The notes under the pieces: generated by a model | What the model was told of the DNA's origin: nothing | Database searches by the model: none | What the model saw: the letters and a program-made list of their open reading frames with translations, nothing else | Source of the DNA: Lactobacillus kitasatonis DSM 16761 = JCM 1039 | Lineage (GTDB): Bacteria > Bacillota > Bacilli > Lactobacillales > Lactobacillaceae | Assembly (NCBI RefSeq): GCF_000615285.1 | Contig: NZ_BALU01000012.1 | Span: forward strand, 1 to 64,000 | Direction of reading: 5' to 3' | Length of the DNA stretch: 64,000 bases | Made by a program: the position numbers and the translations under genes | Shown: positions 27,689 to 36,439 of the stretch, piece after piece | How the letters are laid out: every line of letters starts with the position of its first letter | Numbering within the stretch: the first letter of the stretch is position 1

Positions 27689-28617
27689 ATGAAGAAATTA
27701 TCAATTATTGTTCCTTGCTATAACGAACAGGAATCATTGCCGCTGTTTTATCCAGCGGTCAAAAAGATCGTCAAAAAAATACCGGTTGAGCCGGAATATA
27801 TTTTTGTTAACGATGGCTCAAGCGATGATACCTTAGATGAACTGAAAAAGTTCCAAAAGCAAGATAAAGAGCGCGTCCACTACATTTCTTTTTCAAGGAA
27901 TTTTGGTAAAGAAGCAGCCCTTTATGCAGGATTACAGGCTGCAACAGGTGATTTAGTTGTGGTAATGGATGCCGATTTGCAGGATCCGCCGGAATTATTG
28001 ATCGAAATGTACTATTTGATCATGACTGGAAACTGGGATATGGTTGCTGCCGCCGAGTTGATCGCAATGGTGAAAATAGACTGAAGTCATGGCTAAGCGA
28101 CATGTTTTACAAGATTGCCAATAAGATTTCGGAGACAAAACTAGTGCCAGGCGTACGTGACTACCGCATGATGACGCGCCAAGTCGTTGATGCAGTCTTA
28201 TCAATGTCAGAATACAGCCGCTTTTCTAAAGGAATTTTTAGCTGGGTTGGCTTTAACACGAAGTACCTCAGCTACGGCAACGTACAACGTGTTGCCGGCA
28301 AGAGCGACTGGACCATTTGGCAACTATTCAGATATGCCATGGATGGAATCTCTGACTTCTCTCAAGCACCATTGAACATCACCCTTTGGCTGGGCTTTAT
28401 TTCATTTTTTGTTTCATTTATCGCAATCATCTTTATCGTAGTAAGGCATTGGATATTCCCACAATATGCTATTAATGGTTGGTCATCGCTTGTTTGTATC
28501 ATCCTTTTGATCGGTGGTTTACAATTATTATGCATAGGACTGGTTGGTCGCTACATTGGCCGAATCTATTTGCAAGTTAAGCGAAGACCAATTTATATTA
28601 TTAAAGAGAAGAAATAA
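27689..28617 (+). pseudogene. GtrB/Dpm1-like bactoprenol glycosyltransferase, frameshifted
   Basis: GT2 family transferase that charges undecaprenyl phosphate with a sugar. The catalytic domain has LSIIVPCYNEQES, FVNDGSSDDT and the metal-binding VMDADLQDPPE. The frame breaks at 28050-28051, where GCTGCCGCC lacks one C; restoring it gives MVAARRVDRNGENRLKSWL and joins the C-terminal part, which ends in two membrane helices (ITLWLGFISFFVSFI, VCIILLIGGLQLLCIGLV). About 309 residues, a normal length. No flippase partner is adjacent. Confidence 0.87.
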
Positions 28618-28632
28618 AGAAGAGCGGGCAAA

Positions 28633-29505
28633 ATGACCAAAAAGATTTTTAACAACACGTTGGCAGACGATCGAGTGAAGGAAAATTATATTTTTATTTC
28701 TGATATTCATGGCAATCATGAGACACTTGACTTGATTGAACAAGCTAAAAAAGACTACCCATACGCTCAACTCGTTACCGGTGGTGACTACATCGATGGC
28801 CGTGGCAGCGTAAAGGAAGTCTTGGATTATTTAATTGAACAAAAAAGTGAAGGCGCCGTTGTTTTACTCGGAAATCATGAACAAATGATGCTTAATTACG
28901 CCAATGAACGTGAACACCCAGATGGCATTTGGTTCTTTAATAGTGGTCGCGATACGTTAAGGCAATTGTTTGGCGGAGTGGCTACACCTGAAGAATTGAG
29001 AATGAGTAAATATTACCGTTTCTTGATGGGATGCCCAATTATGTATGACACGCCTAATATCATTTTTGTTCATGGCGGCGTTAGACCAGATGAAAAGTAT
29101 GATGATCCAGCTACATATAATAGTGTTGATCATGGCTTTAAGATCGATTATGACTTTTATCGTATTTGGGTTAGGGAAAAGTTTTGGTATTCCGACACGT
29201 TAAATAAAAAGATCGCTCATAATAAGACCAAGAAGACAATCGTCGTGGGTCATACGCCAACTTGTGGACTAGAAGGCGTGTTTGACGATGGTCGCTTGAT
29301 GAATTGCTTGTCACCAGATCATTGTATTGTGAGAAAGATGCAATATCCTGGTGAACCCGCTAGAATCTTTACGGATGGTGGCTCGCACTCTGATCCTTTA
29401 ATTTATCCGCATAACGATGGTAATGTCGTCGTTTTAAATGGTAAAGGCGATATCGTTAAAGTTTATAACTACAACAATCCGCAAGGAACAGAAGTAGAAG
29501 AATAA
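28633..29505 (+). CDS. Calcineurin-like metallophosphatase (PPP family)
   Basis: Binuclear-metal phosphatase of 290 residues with all family motifs: SDIHGN, GGDYIDGRG and LLGNHEQMM, plus VVGHTPT near the C-terminus. Closest in style to bacterial Ser/Thr protein phosphatases and symmetrical Ap4A hydrolases; the two cannot be separated by sequence alone. Ribosome binding site GAAGAG lies 13 bp upstream. Follows the glycosyltransferase by 15 bp and ends in a strong terminator. Confidence 0.88.
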   Translation: MTKKIFNNTLADDRVKENYIFISDIHGNHETLDLIEQAKKDYPYAQLVTGGDYIDGRGSVKEVLDYLIEQKSEGAVVLLGNHEQMMLNYANEREHPDGIWFFNSGRDTLRQLFGGVATPEELRMSKYYRFLMGCPIMYDTPNIIFVHGGVRPDEKYDDPATYNSVDHGFKIDYDFYRIWVREKFWYSDTLNKKIAHNKTKKTIVVGHTPTCGLEGVFDDGRLMNCLSPDHCIVRKMQYPGEPARIFTDGGSHSDPLIYPHNDGNVVVLNGKGDIVKVYNYNNPQGTEVEE

Positions 29506-29522
29506 ATAATAGTAGAAAAAAT

Positions 29523-29560
29523 AAAAAGACCGAAATTCCATTAGAATTTCGGTCTTTTTT
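29523..29560 (+). terminator. Metallophosphatase terminator
   Basis: AAAGACCGAAATTC / GAATTTCGGTCTTT stem, 5-nt loop, T6 tail. Confidence 0.92.
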
Positions 29561-29585
29561 GATTTAGAGATCTAAAAAAATATAA

Positions 29586-29702
29586 TTAGTCTTCGACTTT
29601 CTTAGCTTCGTTCATAGCTTTCATGATTGAAGGATTCTTTGAGTGGCAATCCTTGATCATTTGTAAATCTTCTTCGCTCAATGTAACAACATATTTACTC
29701 AT
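29586..29702 (-). CDS. Small ORF, 38 residues
   Basis: An ATG on the reverse strand at 29702 follows GAGGAAT, 9 bp upstream, and opens MSKYVVTLSEEDLQMIKDC ending AKKVED before TAA at 29586-29588. The predicted peptide is acidic and helical with no membrane segment. It is convergent with the metallophosphatase and divergent from the PTS gene. It is too short for most annotation cut-offs. No family recognised; conservation in relatives would decide it. Confidence 0.55.
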   Translation of the reverse strand: MSKYVVTLSEEDLQMIKDCHSKNPSIMKAMNEAKKVED

Positions 29703-29811
29703 AATTTTTATTCCTCGCTTTTATTTGAAAATACACTTTAACTATAGCACTTAAGCCAATTACTGCAAAGATGAAAATATTCTCAAAAATATTTTCTAAA
29801 AATACTGGCAA

Positions 29812-29825
29812 ATTAAGCGTTTTCA
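29812..29825 (-). promoter_or_regulatory. cre site in the PTS IIC promoter
   Basis: Reverse strand reads TGAAAACGCTTAAT. It lies just upstream of a TATAGT -10 box at 29832-29837, so CcpA bound here would block RNA polymerase. Confidence 0.75.
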
Positions 29826-29907
29826 TTGTATTATAGTGCCATAAAGGTATATACCAAAAGAGAATGTAAGAGCTCTGTTTTTTGTAGTATATGGAAGAGG
29901 ATTTATT

Positions 29908-31242
29908 ATGGCTGATAAAAAATCTGGGGGCTTAACAGCGTTCGTTAATGAACACATTATGCCTGTAGCTGCCAAAATAGGTGGCTTTAAACCGTTAATC
30001 GCTATTCGTGACGGTATCGCAATGGCAATGCCGTTAATCATCACAGGATCATTATTCATGATCATCAATTCATTCCCAGTGCCAGGATGGTCCGATTGGC
30101 TAGCTAAGACAGCTGTACATGGCGTAAGCTTGTCACAAGTTTTAGCTAAAATCACCAACGGTTCCTTCGGTATCATGGGTTTAGTTGCAGCCTTTGGTAT
30201 TGCATGGAGCTATGCCAACCAACATAAGACTGATGGTGTTTCAGCTGGTATTATTTCCACATCAGTCTTCTTCATCTTGACTCCAAGTATTATGAGCGGC
30301 GACAAGGTTCCTGTAGAAGGTTTCCCTTACACCTACTTAGGTAGTAAAGGCTTGTTCGTTGCAATTATCTTTGGACTTATTACTGGATGGATTTTCCAAT
30401 GGTTCATTAACCACAACATCCAAATTAAGATGCCTGAAACTGTTCCACCTGCAGTTGCCAAGAGTTTCTCAGCATTGATTCCAGGTGCTGTAGTAATTGC
30501 AATCGCAGGTTGTGTTTACTGGCTCTTCACTTGGGCTGGTTGGGGCAACATCCACGACGTAATTATGAACATCCTTGCTAAGCCATTAGGTGCTTTAGGT
30601 GATACCTTAATCGGTACTTTAGTTTCTATCTTATTGGTAAGTTTGTTCTGGTTCGTTGGTATCCACGGTGGTAACGTTGTTAACACTGCTATGTCACCAA
30701 TCTGGCTTATGCAAACTGACGCAAACCGTGTCTTGAACCAAGCAGGTCACTTGGACTTAGCACACGGCGGTCACATTATTACTCAACCATTCATCGACAA
30801 CTTCGTTTACATGGGTGGTGGTGGTGCCACTATCGGTTTGGTACTTTGCATCGGTTACTTAGTATGGCGTAAGCGTGCAAGTAAGCAAAGTGAAGTTTTA
30901 GCACCATTGACTATCGTTCCTGGTTTATTCAACATTAACGAACCAACAATGTTTGGTTTGCCAGTTGTTATGAACTTGATGTTAATCATTCCATTTATTC
31001 TTGCACCAATGGTTAACGCAATCACTACTTACATTGCCATGAACTTGGGCTTGGTTCCATTATGTAACGGTACTGTTATTACTTGGACTATGCCACCACT
31101 TATTTCAGGATTCTTGGCAACTGGTAGTATCGCAGGATCAATTTTGCAGCTGATTAACATTGTATTGGATGTATTGATTTACTTACCATTCATGTCAGCA
31201 TTGAACAAACGTCAATTAATGGAAGAAAATAAGGCTAAATAA
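29908..31242 (+). CDS. PTS cellobiose/lichenan-type subunit IIC
   Basis: Membrane IIC subunit of the lactose/cellobiose PTS family, 444 residues. Signature regions: FKPLIAIRDGIAMAMPLII in the first helix, LVSLFWFVGIHGGNVVNTAM, and INEPTMFGLPVVMN, where substrate-binding Glu is expected. No IIA or IIB gene is adjacent, so phosphate must come from subunits encoded elsewhere. The next gene overlaps its stop codon (TAATG), showing translational coupling. A cre site lies in the promoter. Sugar specificity is inferred from family only. Confidence 0.9.
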   Translation: MADKKSGGLTAFVNEHIMPVAAKIGGFKPLIAIRDGIAMAMPLIITGSLFMIINSFPVPGWSDWLAKTAVHGVSLSQVLAKITNGSFGIMGLVAAFGIAWSYANQHKTDGVSAGIISTSVFFILTPSIMSGDKVPVEGFPYTYLGSKGLFVAIIFGLITGWIFQWFINHNIQIKMPETVPPAVAKSFSALIPGAVVIAIAGCVYWLFTWAGWGNIHDVIMNILAKPLGALGDTLIGTLVSILLVSLFWFVGIHGGNVVNTAMSPIWLMQTDANRVLNQAGHLDLAHGGHIITQPFIDNFVYMGGGGATIGLVLCIGYLVWRKRASKQSEVLAPLTIVPGLFNINEPTMFGLPVVMNLMLIIPFILAPMVNAITTYIAMNLGLVPLCNGTVITWTMPPLISGFLATGSIAGSILQLINIVLDVLIYLPFMSALNKRQLMEENKAK

Positions 31243-32140
31243 TGGTAACAAGATTAATTAGTGCAAATTCTAGTGAATTGTTAAAAATGAACGGCGACGA
31301 GCTGAAGCAAAGCATTAAGCGAGTGAAGGCCGGACCGTTTTAAGTGAAAATGTTGTAATTCAACCTGCCATTGATGGCTTGACGATGTCTGAAATTGCGG
31401 CTGCCTTTGGTGCAGACCTGATTTTGCTTAACTTATTTGATGTGTTTGAGCCAAAAGTTAGCGGCCTGGATGTAAAGTACGCCCAAGACACTGTCAAAAG
31501 ATTAAAAGAACTTACTGGCCGACCAATCGGCGTTAACTTAGAGCCGGTTGACCCAGATGCCAAGATGGAGTCGACTAAGTTTGAACTGCCTAAAGGTAGA
31601 ATTGCGACCGCTGAATCAATGCGTCGCGCAGAAGAATTAGGCTTCAACTTCGTCTGCTTTACTGGTAATCCAGGTAGCGGCGTTACAAATAAAATGATTG
31701 TGCAAGCTGTAAAGACTGCCAAGGAGAACTTCTCCGGCATGATTATTGCGGGTAAGATGCATGGTGCAGGTGTTGATGAGCCGGTTGCTGACGAAGAGTC
31801 GGTTAAGGCCATGATTGATGCAGGAGCTGATGTGATTTTGGTACCTGCAGTGGGCACTGTGCCAGGCTTTACCAGTGATGAGTTGATTAAGATTGTTAAG
31901 ATCGTTCATCAACATGACGGCTTGGTAATGAGCACGATTGGTACTAGCCAAGAGAGTTCAGGTAGAGACGTGATTCGTGAGATTGCACTTAAAAACAAAA
32001 CTTGCGGTGTTGATATCCAACATATTGGGGATGCCGCTTGGGGTGTTTTGCCACCAACAGAGACTATCTTTGAATTAAGTAAGACGATCCGCGGCTTGAA
32101 TCACACTATTTCTAGAATGGCACGTTCTATAAATAGGTAG
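31242..32140 (+). pseudogene. DUF7916/PEP phosphonomutase-like protein coupled to PTS IIC, frameshifted
   Basis: The ATG at 31242 overlaps the stop of the IIC gene. The first 26 codons (MVTRLISANSSELLKMNGDE) lead to a frame loss at 31319-31320, where AAGCGAG lacks one G. With it restored, the chain reads SIKASEGRTVLSENVVIQPA and continues as a TIM-barrel-like protein (AAFGADLILLNLFD, VCFTGNPGSGVTNKMIVQA, DAGADVILVPAVGT), about 299 residues. This matches a family of uncharacterised proteins encoded next to cellobiose-type IIC genes in lactobacilli; I tentatively assign it to DUF7916. Function unknown. Confidence 0.65.
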
Positions 32141-32160
32141 TAATTACATTATTAATAGGT

Positions 32161-32199
32161 AGAAAAAGGTTCAATGAATAATATTGGACCTTTTTCTTT
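32161..32199 (+). terminator. Terminator of PTS IIC/DUF operon
   Basis: AGAAAAAGGTTCAA / TTGGACCTTTTTCT stem with one G-T pair and a 9-nt loop, T-rich tail. Confidence 0.85.
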
Positions 32200-32514
32200 G
32201 TAATAGTTTTTGCAGAAATGTTTCAGAGTGTTAAGAGCGAACATGCTTTTGCACATAGCAAATAAAAGGTAAAAAATAACCCTAAACTTTGATATAACAG
32301 CATTTTGCATGATCAAAAATAAGTTACATAAATATTACAAGTGTTACAAAAGCGACACATTCAGTAATACTTTCTTAATAAGCGAGTGATATTCCTGTTA
32401 TGGTTCTGCAACGAAAGCACTGTAGTATATAACTTGTCAATTGAATGAGACAGACGAATAAGTGAAAATTCGTTACTTATTATTTATTTTTTAAACTTTA
32501 AGGAGAGAATTTTT
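32200..32514 (+). promoter_or_regulatory. apf upstream region with 5' UTR hairpin
   Basis: Long AT-rich region without a gene. Near 32457-32481 an AATAAGT / ACTTATT stem with an 11-nt loop can form in the leader, upstream of an AAGGAGAGAA ribosome binding site. Leader hairpins are known for highly expressed surface proteins in lactobacilli. Exact promoter not assigned. Confidence 0.4.
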
Positions 32515-33195
32515 TTGAAAATCAAATCTATCTTAGTTAAGTCAATTGCAGTAGCTGCTATGTCAGTTACAGGTTTAGTAGCAGCAAACAATGTAACTTC
32601 AAACACTGCTCAAGCTGCTATCGTACAAAACGATGCAAGCGTAGTAACTGTAAACTACGTATCAAATAACGCAATCAACGTATACAACAATTACGAAAAC
32701 CCAGTAGCAACTGGTCAAACTTTAGCAAGCAACACTTCATGGAAAGTAATCAAGACTGCTTACGACTCAAAGGGCCACAAGTGGTACGACTTAGGTAAGA
32801 ACCAATGGGTTCGTGCTAAGTACGTAACTATTGGTTACCACGCAGCTGCTGCTCAAACTCAAGCACAAACTACTACTAACACTGCTGCTCAAACTTCAGT
32901 ACAATCACAACAAACGCAAACTCAAACCACTTCAAACACTAGCGCTTCATCATACACTTCAAGTGCAACTGGTTCAGAAGCTAGTGCTAAGGCTTGGATT
33001 GCTAGCCGTGAATCAGGTGGCTCATACAGTGCTTCTAACGGTCAATACGTAGGTAAATACCAACTTTCAGCTTCATACTTGAACGGTGACTACTCAGCTG
33101 CCAACCAAGAAAGAGTTGCTGACAATTACGTAAAGAGTCGTTACGGTTCATGGTCAGCTGCTAAGTCATTTTGGCAAGCAAACGGCTGGTACTAA
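32515..33195 (+). CDS. apf: Aggregation-promoting factor (Apf-like) surface protein
   Basis: Secreted 226-residue protein. It starts at TTG, 7 bp after AAGGAGAG, with a signal peptide (MKIKSILVKSIAVAAMSVTG...AQAA, cleavage near residue 37). A short SLAP-like region (NNAINVYNNYENP, then HKWYDLGKNQWVRAKYV) is followed by a low-complexity Gln/Thr/Ser stretch (about 115-155). The C-terminal lysozyme-like domain starts ASAKAWIASRESGGSYSA and ends SFWQANGWY, as in Apf proteins of the acidophilus group. It probably acts at the cell wall in shape, division or aggregation. Uses codons of highly expressed genes. Confidence 0.9.
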   Translation: MKIKSILVKSIAVAAMSVTGLVAANNVTSNTAQAAIVQNDASVVTVNYVSNNAINVYNNYENPVATGQTLASNTSWKVIKTAYDSKGHKWYDLGKNQWVRAKYVTIGYHAAAAQTQAQTTTNTAAQTSVQSQQTQTQTTSNTSASSYTSSATGSEASAKAWIASRESGGSYSASNGQYVGKYQLSASYLNGDYSAANQERVADNYVKSRYGSWSAAKSFWQANGWY

Positions 33196-33230
33196 TAAGC
33201 AACCTCGAAAATGACAATTTAATAACACCT

Positions 33231-33269
33231 AAAAGGTACACGCTTACATTAAAGTTGTGTGCCTTTTTT
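33231..33269 (+). terminator. apf terminator
   Basis: AAAAGGTACAC / GTGTGCCTTTT stem around a TTAC-containing loop, T6 tail. Confidence 0.82.
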
Positions 33270-33334
33270 GCTATAATATCTATATAAGTATAAGGAATAC
33301 TATTAGTGTACAGGGAACAACGGAGGTAAACCAT

Positions 33335-34405
33335 ATGTCCAGAAAGGTAATGATGACTTTACTTGCCAGTGTTTGCTTGCTGACTTCCGCTGCCGCAGTC
33401 ACGGAAAATGTTACACCACAAACTGTGCAAGCTGCTACCAAAGGTAAAGTTCAAGTAAAAGGCAATAAGAAAGTCCGACTTTATACTTCGAAGGGCAAAA
33501 AGACCAATTACTACGCCTATGCAGGTAGAAAATATTCTTACTCTAAAAAAGGTTATATAAAGATTGGTAAGAAAAAATATTCCGCATATAAACTTAGCGC
33601 TAATTCTTACTGGATTTTGGCTAAAAATGTCAAAACTGTAAAGGATACAACTCCATCAACTAACCTTTATGCTCAAGCGGCAATCAAAATGCCAAGTGGC
33701 TACACTCTTAGTGCATTGCTTGAAGCATATAAGGGAAGTCCAAGTCCTGAATTCGTTAAGGCTTCGATGGAAGGCATGGAGATCAACAACTTCTCTCGTA
33801 TCGTAGCCGGTGAAAGCAAGGAAGACGAAAAGATAATAGATCCTGACCATCTTTCAGCCAGTGATCAACAAGAGTTAGCTGAATTTTCTTTGCGTATGAT
33901 TAATAGTGCACGTGAACAACTTGGTTTGCGTCCATGGGTTTACAGTGAAGGTACACAAAAGTTGGCTGATGATATTGCTAGCGAATATCAAAGAACTGGC
34001 CACAGTATTAGAGACAACGGTCACTATGTTGCCGGAATTGTTAGAGCCTGCAAGAAGAACGGTCTTAACTTAGACGATAACTACGTTGAAGACATGGCTG
34101 GTTTCACCATTAATAAAAAGACAATGCCAATGGGTGAAATGAAGCGTGACGTTTACTTCGGTTTGAAGCAAATGATCTTCGGCTTTGCCGGTGCTGGTGA
34201 AGCTCAACGCGACGACAGAAATCTTTACCGTGAATGGGAACACGCTGGTGACATCTTCAACACCCAAGGTTCTCGTCATGATGGCGACTACAATTACTAT
34301 GGCTTCAGTATTTCAAGAACCGGTAATATATATTCAATGCACTTCATCAGTGTGCCATCATTTATTGTGGATAGTAAAGAATTCAACAACAGCTTCAGAC
34401 CTTAG
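33335..34405 (+). CDS. SEC10/PgrA surface-exclusion-like secreted protein
   Basis: Secreted 356-residue protein from the ATG at 33335, after CGGAGG; earlier in-frame codons lack a ribosome binding site. Signal peptide MSRKVMMTLLASVCLLTS to AQAA. A Lys/Tyr-rich SLAP-type domain (about 38-105) can bind wall teichoic polymers. A CAP/SCP-like helical domain follows (LAEFSLRMINSAREQLGLRPWVYSE, then EWEHAGDIFNTQGSRHDGDYNYYGFSI), typical of proteins annotated SEC10/PgrA. The surface role in lactobacilli is not established. It lies 140 bp after apf; both are SLAP surface proteins. Confidence 0.85.
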   Translation: MSRKVMMTLLASVCLLTSAAAVTENVTPQTVQAATKGKVQVKGNKKVRLYTSKGKKTNYYAYAGRKYSYSKKGYIKIGKKKYSAYKLSANSYWILAKNVKTVKDTTPSTNLYAQAAIKMPSGYTLSALLEAYKGSPSPEFVKASMEGMEINNFSRIVAGESKEDEKIIDPDHLSASDQQELAEFSLRMINSAREQLGLRPWVYSEGTQKLADDIASEYQRTGHSIRDNGHYVAGIVRACKKNGLNLDDNYVEDMAGFTINKKTMPMGEMKRDVYFGLKQMIFGFAGAGEAQRDDRNLYREWEHAGDIFNTQGSRHDGDYNYYGFSISRTGNIYSMHFISVPSFIVDSKEFNNSFRP

Positions 34406-34418
34406 AATTAAAATAGCC

Positions 34419-34447
34419 AAAGAGCACGCATTAAGCGTGCTTTTTTG
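34419..34447 (+). terminator. SEC10/PgrA gene terminator
   Basis: AAAGAGCACGC / GCGTGCTTTTTT stem with a 5-nt loop. Confidence 0.9.
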
Positions 34448-34486
34448 ATAAGATATAGAAAACGTGAAAATACGGGGGAAATTTTT

Positions 34487-35061
34487 GTGACAAAAACTTT
34501 ATATCTAGTTCGTCATGGACAGACTTATTTTAATTACTACCATAAGGTGCAAGGGCGTTGTGATTCACCACTTAACGAGAAGGGTATCCGCCAAGTAGAA
34601 ATGGCGCGCGATTACTTCCAAAACAAGCACATTCACTTTGATAAAGCATTTTCTTCAACTCAAGAAAGAGCATGTGATACGCTTGAAATTATTACGGACC
34701 ACAAGATGCCATATACGCGTTTGAAAGACTTGCGGGAAAAGTGCTACGGTATCTTTGAAGGCCGCGATGAATTCTTGTTGCCATGGAACTACGGTAATTC
34801 TAATGTTGATCCAACTATGGAAAAAAATGAAGACGTGGTAGCTCGCATGCGCCGCGCCGTTGTGGAAATTATGGATGGCATTGACGATGGTGAAGCCGCA
34901 CTTGTTTGCGGCCACGGCGATATTTTGGCTAGATATGTTAGGGATGCAACTGATAATCCTAACTTTCCTGCTTTGCCAATGCCTCAATTGTTAAGTTGAC
35001 AGTTGATGGCGATAAAGTTCATTTTGATGAGTATGTGTGGCCCGCAGAAGATTTGGGATAA
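34487..35061 (+). pseudogene. Histidine phosphatase family protein, frameshifted near C-terminus
   Basis: Phosphoglycerate mutase-like phosphatase beginning at GTG 34487, 6 bp after GGGGGAA. The catalytic block is LYLVRHGQTYFNYYHKVQGR and the second His is in VCGHGDILARYVRD. The frame is lost at 34978-34979, where GCCAATGCC lacks one A. Restoring it yields LPNASIVKLTVDGDKVHFDE and ends at 35061 (about 191 residues). The catalytic core precedes the break, so even the shifted protein might fold. It is followed 6 bp later by a paralogue. Confidence 0.85.
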
Positions 35062-35067
35062 CTTTAA

Positions 35068-35658
35068 ATGACAATAAATTTGTATTTAGTTAGACATGGA
35101 CAGACTTTATTCAATAAAGAACATCGGATGCAAGGCAGCTGTGATTCTGCTTTAACTCCATTAGGCGTTAAACAAATTGAAGCAACTCGCGATTATTTTG
35201 CGCAAAATGGCATTGCCTTCGATCGGGCGTATTGTTCTACGCAGGAGCGTGCTAGCGATACGCTTGAGATTATCGCTGGTCCTGAGATGAAATATGACCG
35301 TTTGAAGGAACTAAAAGAAAAAGATTATGGTATTTATGAGGGTAGAAATATTCTGCTTTGGCCATTTAGACGTTTAGTGGGGAGTAGTACGATCGAGGAC
35401 GACCGTGAAGTGACGGAGCGGATGGAGCGCGGCATGAATTTGATCTTGAGGGATGCTCAGGATGGTGAAAATATTCTGGTCGTGGGTCATGGCGACAGCA
35501 TGGGACACTACATCCGTGAGCGTGCCGGTGGTAATAAATTCCCTGGCTTTCATAATGCGGAATTTGCCTTGCTCCAAAGCGATGGCAACGAAGTTGAATA
35601 TGAAGAAAATGTTTGGCCTGCAAAAGATGTGCGAATCGATCAAATAACTGGTAATTAA
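35068..35658 (+). CDS. Histidine phosphatase family protein
   Basis: A 196-residue phosphoglycerate mutase-like phosphatase. The active-site block is LYLVRHGQTLFNKEHRMQGS with catalytic His; the second His is in VVGHGDSMGHYIRE; Glu is in LKEKDYGIYEGR. It clearly resembles the upstream gene along its length, so the pair arose by tandem duplication. Substrate unknown. It probably shares the upstream promoter, since no terminator lies between them and its own ribosome binding site is weak. Confidence 0.9.
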   Translation: MTINLYLVRHGQTLFNKEHRMQGSCDSALTPLGVKQIEATRDYFAQNGIAFDRAYCSTQERASDTLEIIAGPEMKYDRLKELKEKDYGIYEGRNILLWPFRRLVGSSTIEDDREVTERMERGMNLILRDAQDGENILVVGHGDSMGHYIRERAGGNKFPGFHNAEFALLQSDGNEVEYEENVWPAKDVRIDQITGN

Positions 35659-35725
35659 TCGTTCGAATTTGGTACATTAGCTTATAATAAGTGTGTAAAA
35701 ATTATGATACGAGGCTAGAAGAAAA

Positions 35726-36385
35726 ATGGATGAAACACCAATTTTTAAAATTACTAAGTTAAATATTGCAGAAAAAGATCGTAGTGAATATATTCGTGAA
35801 GCAGAAAATAACATGCACGATTCAATTCCTGCAGAAGAAGGTACTTTGCTTATTGGTAGCGGCCACGATGACGCACAAGGTGAAGACAACTACGAAGTTG
35901 AATTGTTCCGTAACAAGGGTGCGGAAGATTTGCACATCGCAGAATCTCATGCCGATGACTTCGCTGAAGTAATTAACAAGATTGCTACCAGCAAGGAAGT
36001 TATTGATTTGAAGCCGGAAGTAATTACCACTCATGCACAAAAGGCTTTGAACAGTTACGCAGATAACTTTGTAATGCGTTTGATCAAGGTTGAAGTTAAG
36101 AAGGGTAACGAAGAAGCATATGCTCATTCAGTCAAGAAGGAAATGACTACTAGTATTGCTTCTGAACCAGGCATGGAAATCATGATGTCCGGTACCAACA
36201 AGGCCAACCCTAATGAATGGTACTTCTTTGAAGTTTATGCAAATGATCAAGCATACGACACTCACGTTCAAACACCACATTACAAGGAATACATTGAAGA
36301 AACTGACGGCATGGTTGAAAGAAGAGACGTTAAGAATCTTGTAAGAGATGCCTTAGCAACTCAAGGTGCTATTGTTTTGGATTAA
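35726..36385 (+). CDS. Tandem ABM-domain protein
   Basis: A 219-residue soluble protein whose C-terminal half (NFVMRLIKVEVKKGNEEAYA, then EPGMEIMMSGTNKANPNEWY) matches the antibiotic biosynthesis monooxygenase (ABM) ferredoxin-like fold. The N-terminal half (ITKLNIAEKDRSEYIREAE, ESHADDFAEVINKI) appears to be a second, more diverged copy. ABM proteins may act as heme- or quinone-modifying monooxygenases; nothing here shows the substrate. Ribosome binding site GAGGCTAGAAG ahead of the ATG. Ends in a strong terminator. Confidence 0.75.
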   Translation: MDETPIFKITKLNIAEKDRSEYIREAENNMHDSIPAEEGTLLIGSGHDDAQGEDNYEVELFRNKGAEDLHIAESHADDFAEVINKIATSKEVIDLKPEVITTHAQKALNSYADNFVMRLIKVEVKKGNEEAYAHSVKKEMTTSIASEPGMEIMMSGTNKANPNEWYFFEVYANDQAYDTHVQTPHYKEYIEETDGMVERRDVKNLVRDALATQGAIVLD

Positions 36386-36400
36386 TAAAATAAAGAAAAG

Positions 36401-36426
36401 ATGCCGCCGCAAGGCGGTATTTTTTT
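36401..36426 (+). terminator. ABM gene terminator
   Basis: ATGCCGCC-GCAA-GGCGGTAT stem followed by T6. It lies directly before the next gene's ribosome binding site. Confidence 0.9.
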
Positions 36427-36439
36427 GAGGTTAAAAATC

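Noticed and set aside
36401-36439. An earlier start for the GDPD gene at 36401
   Set aside because: That ATG lies inside the preceding terminator hairpin; the ATG at 36440 has a correct ribosome binding site.
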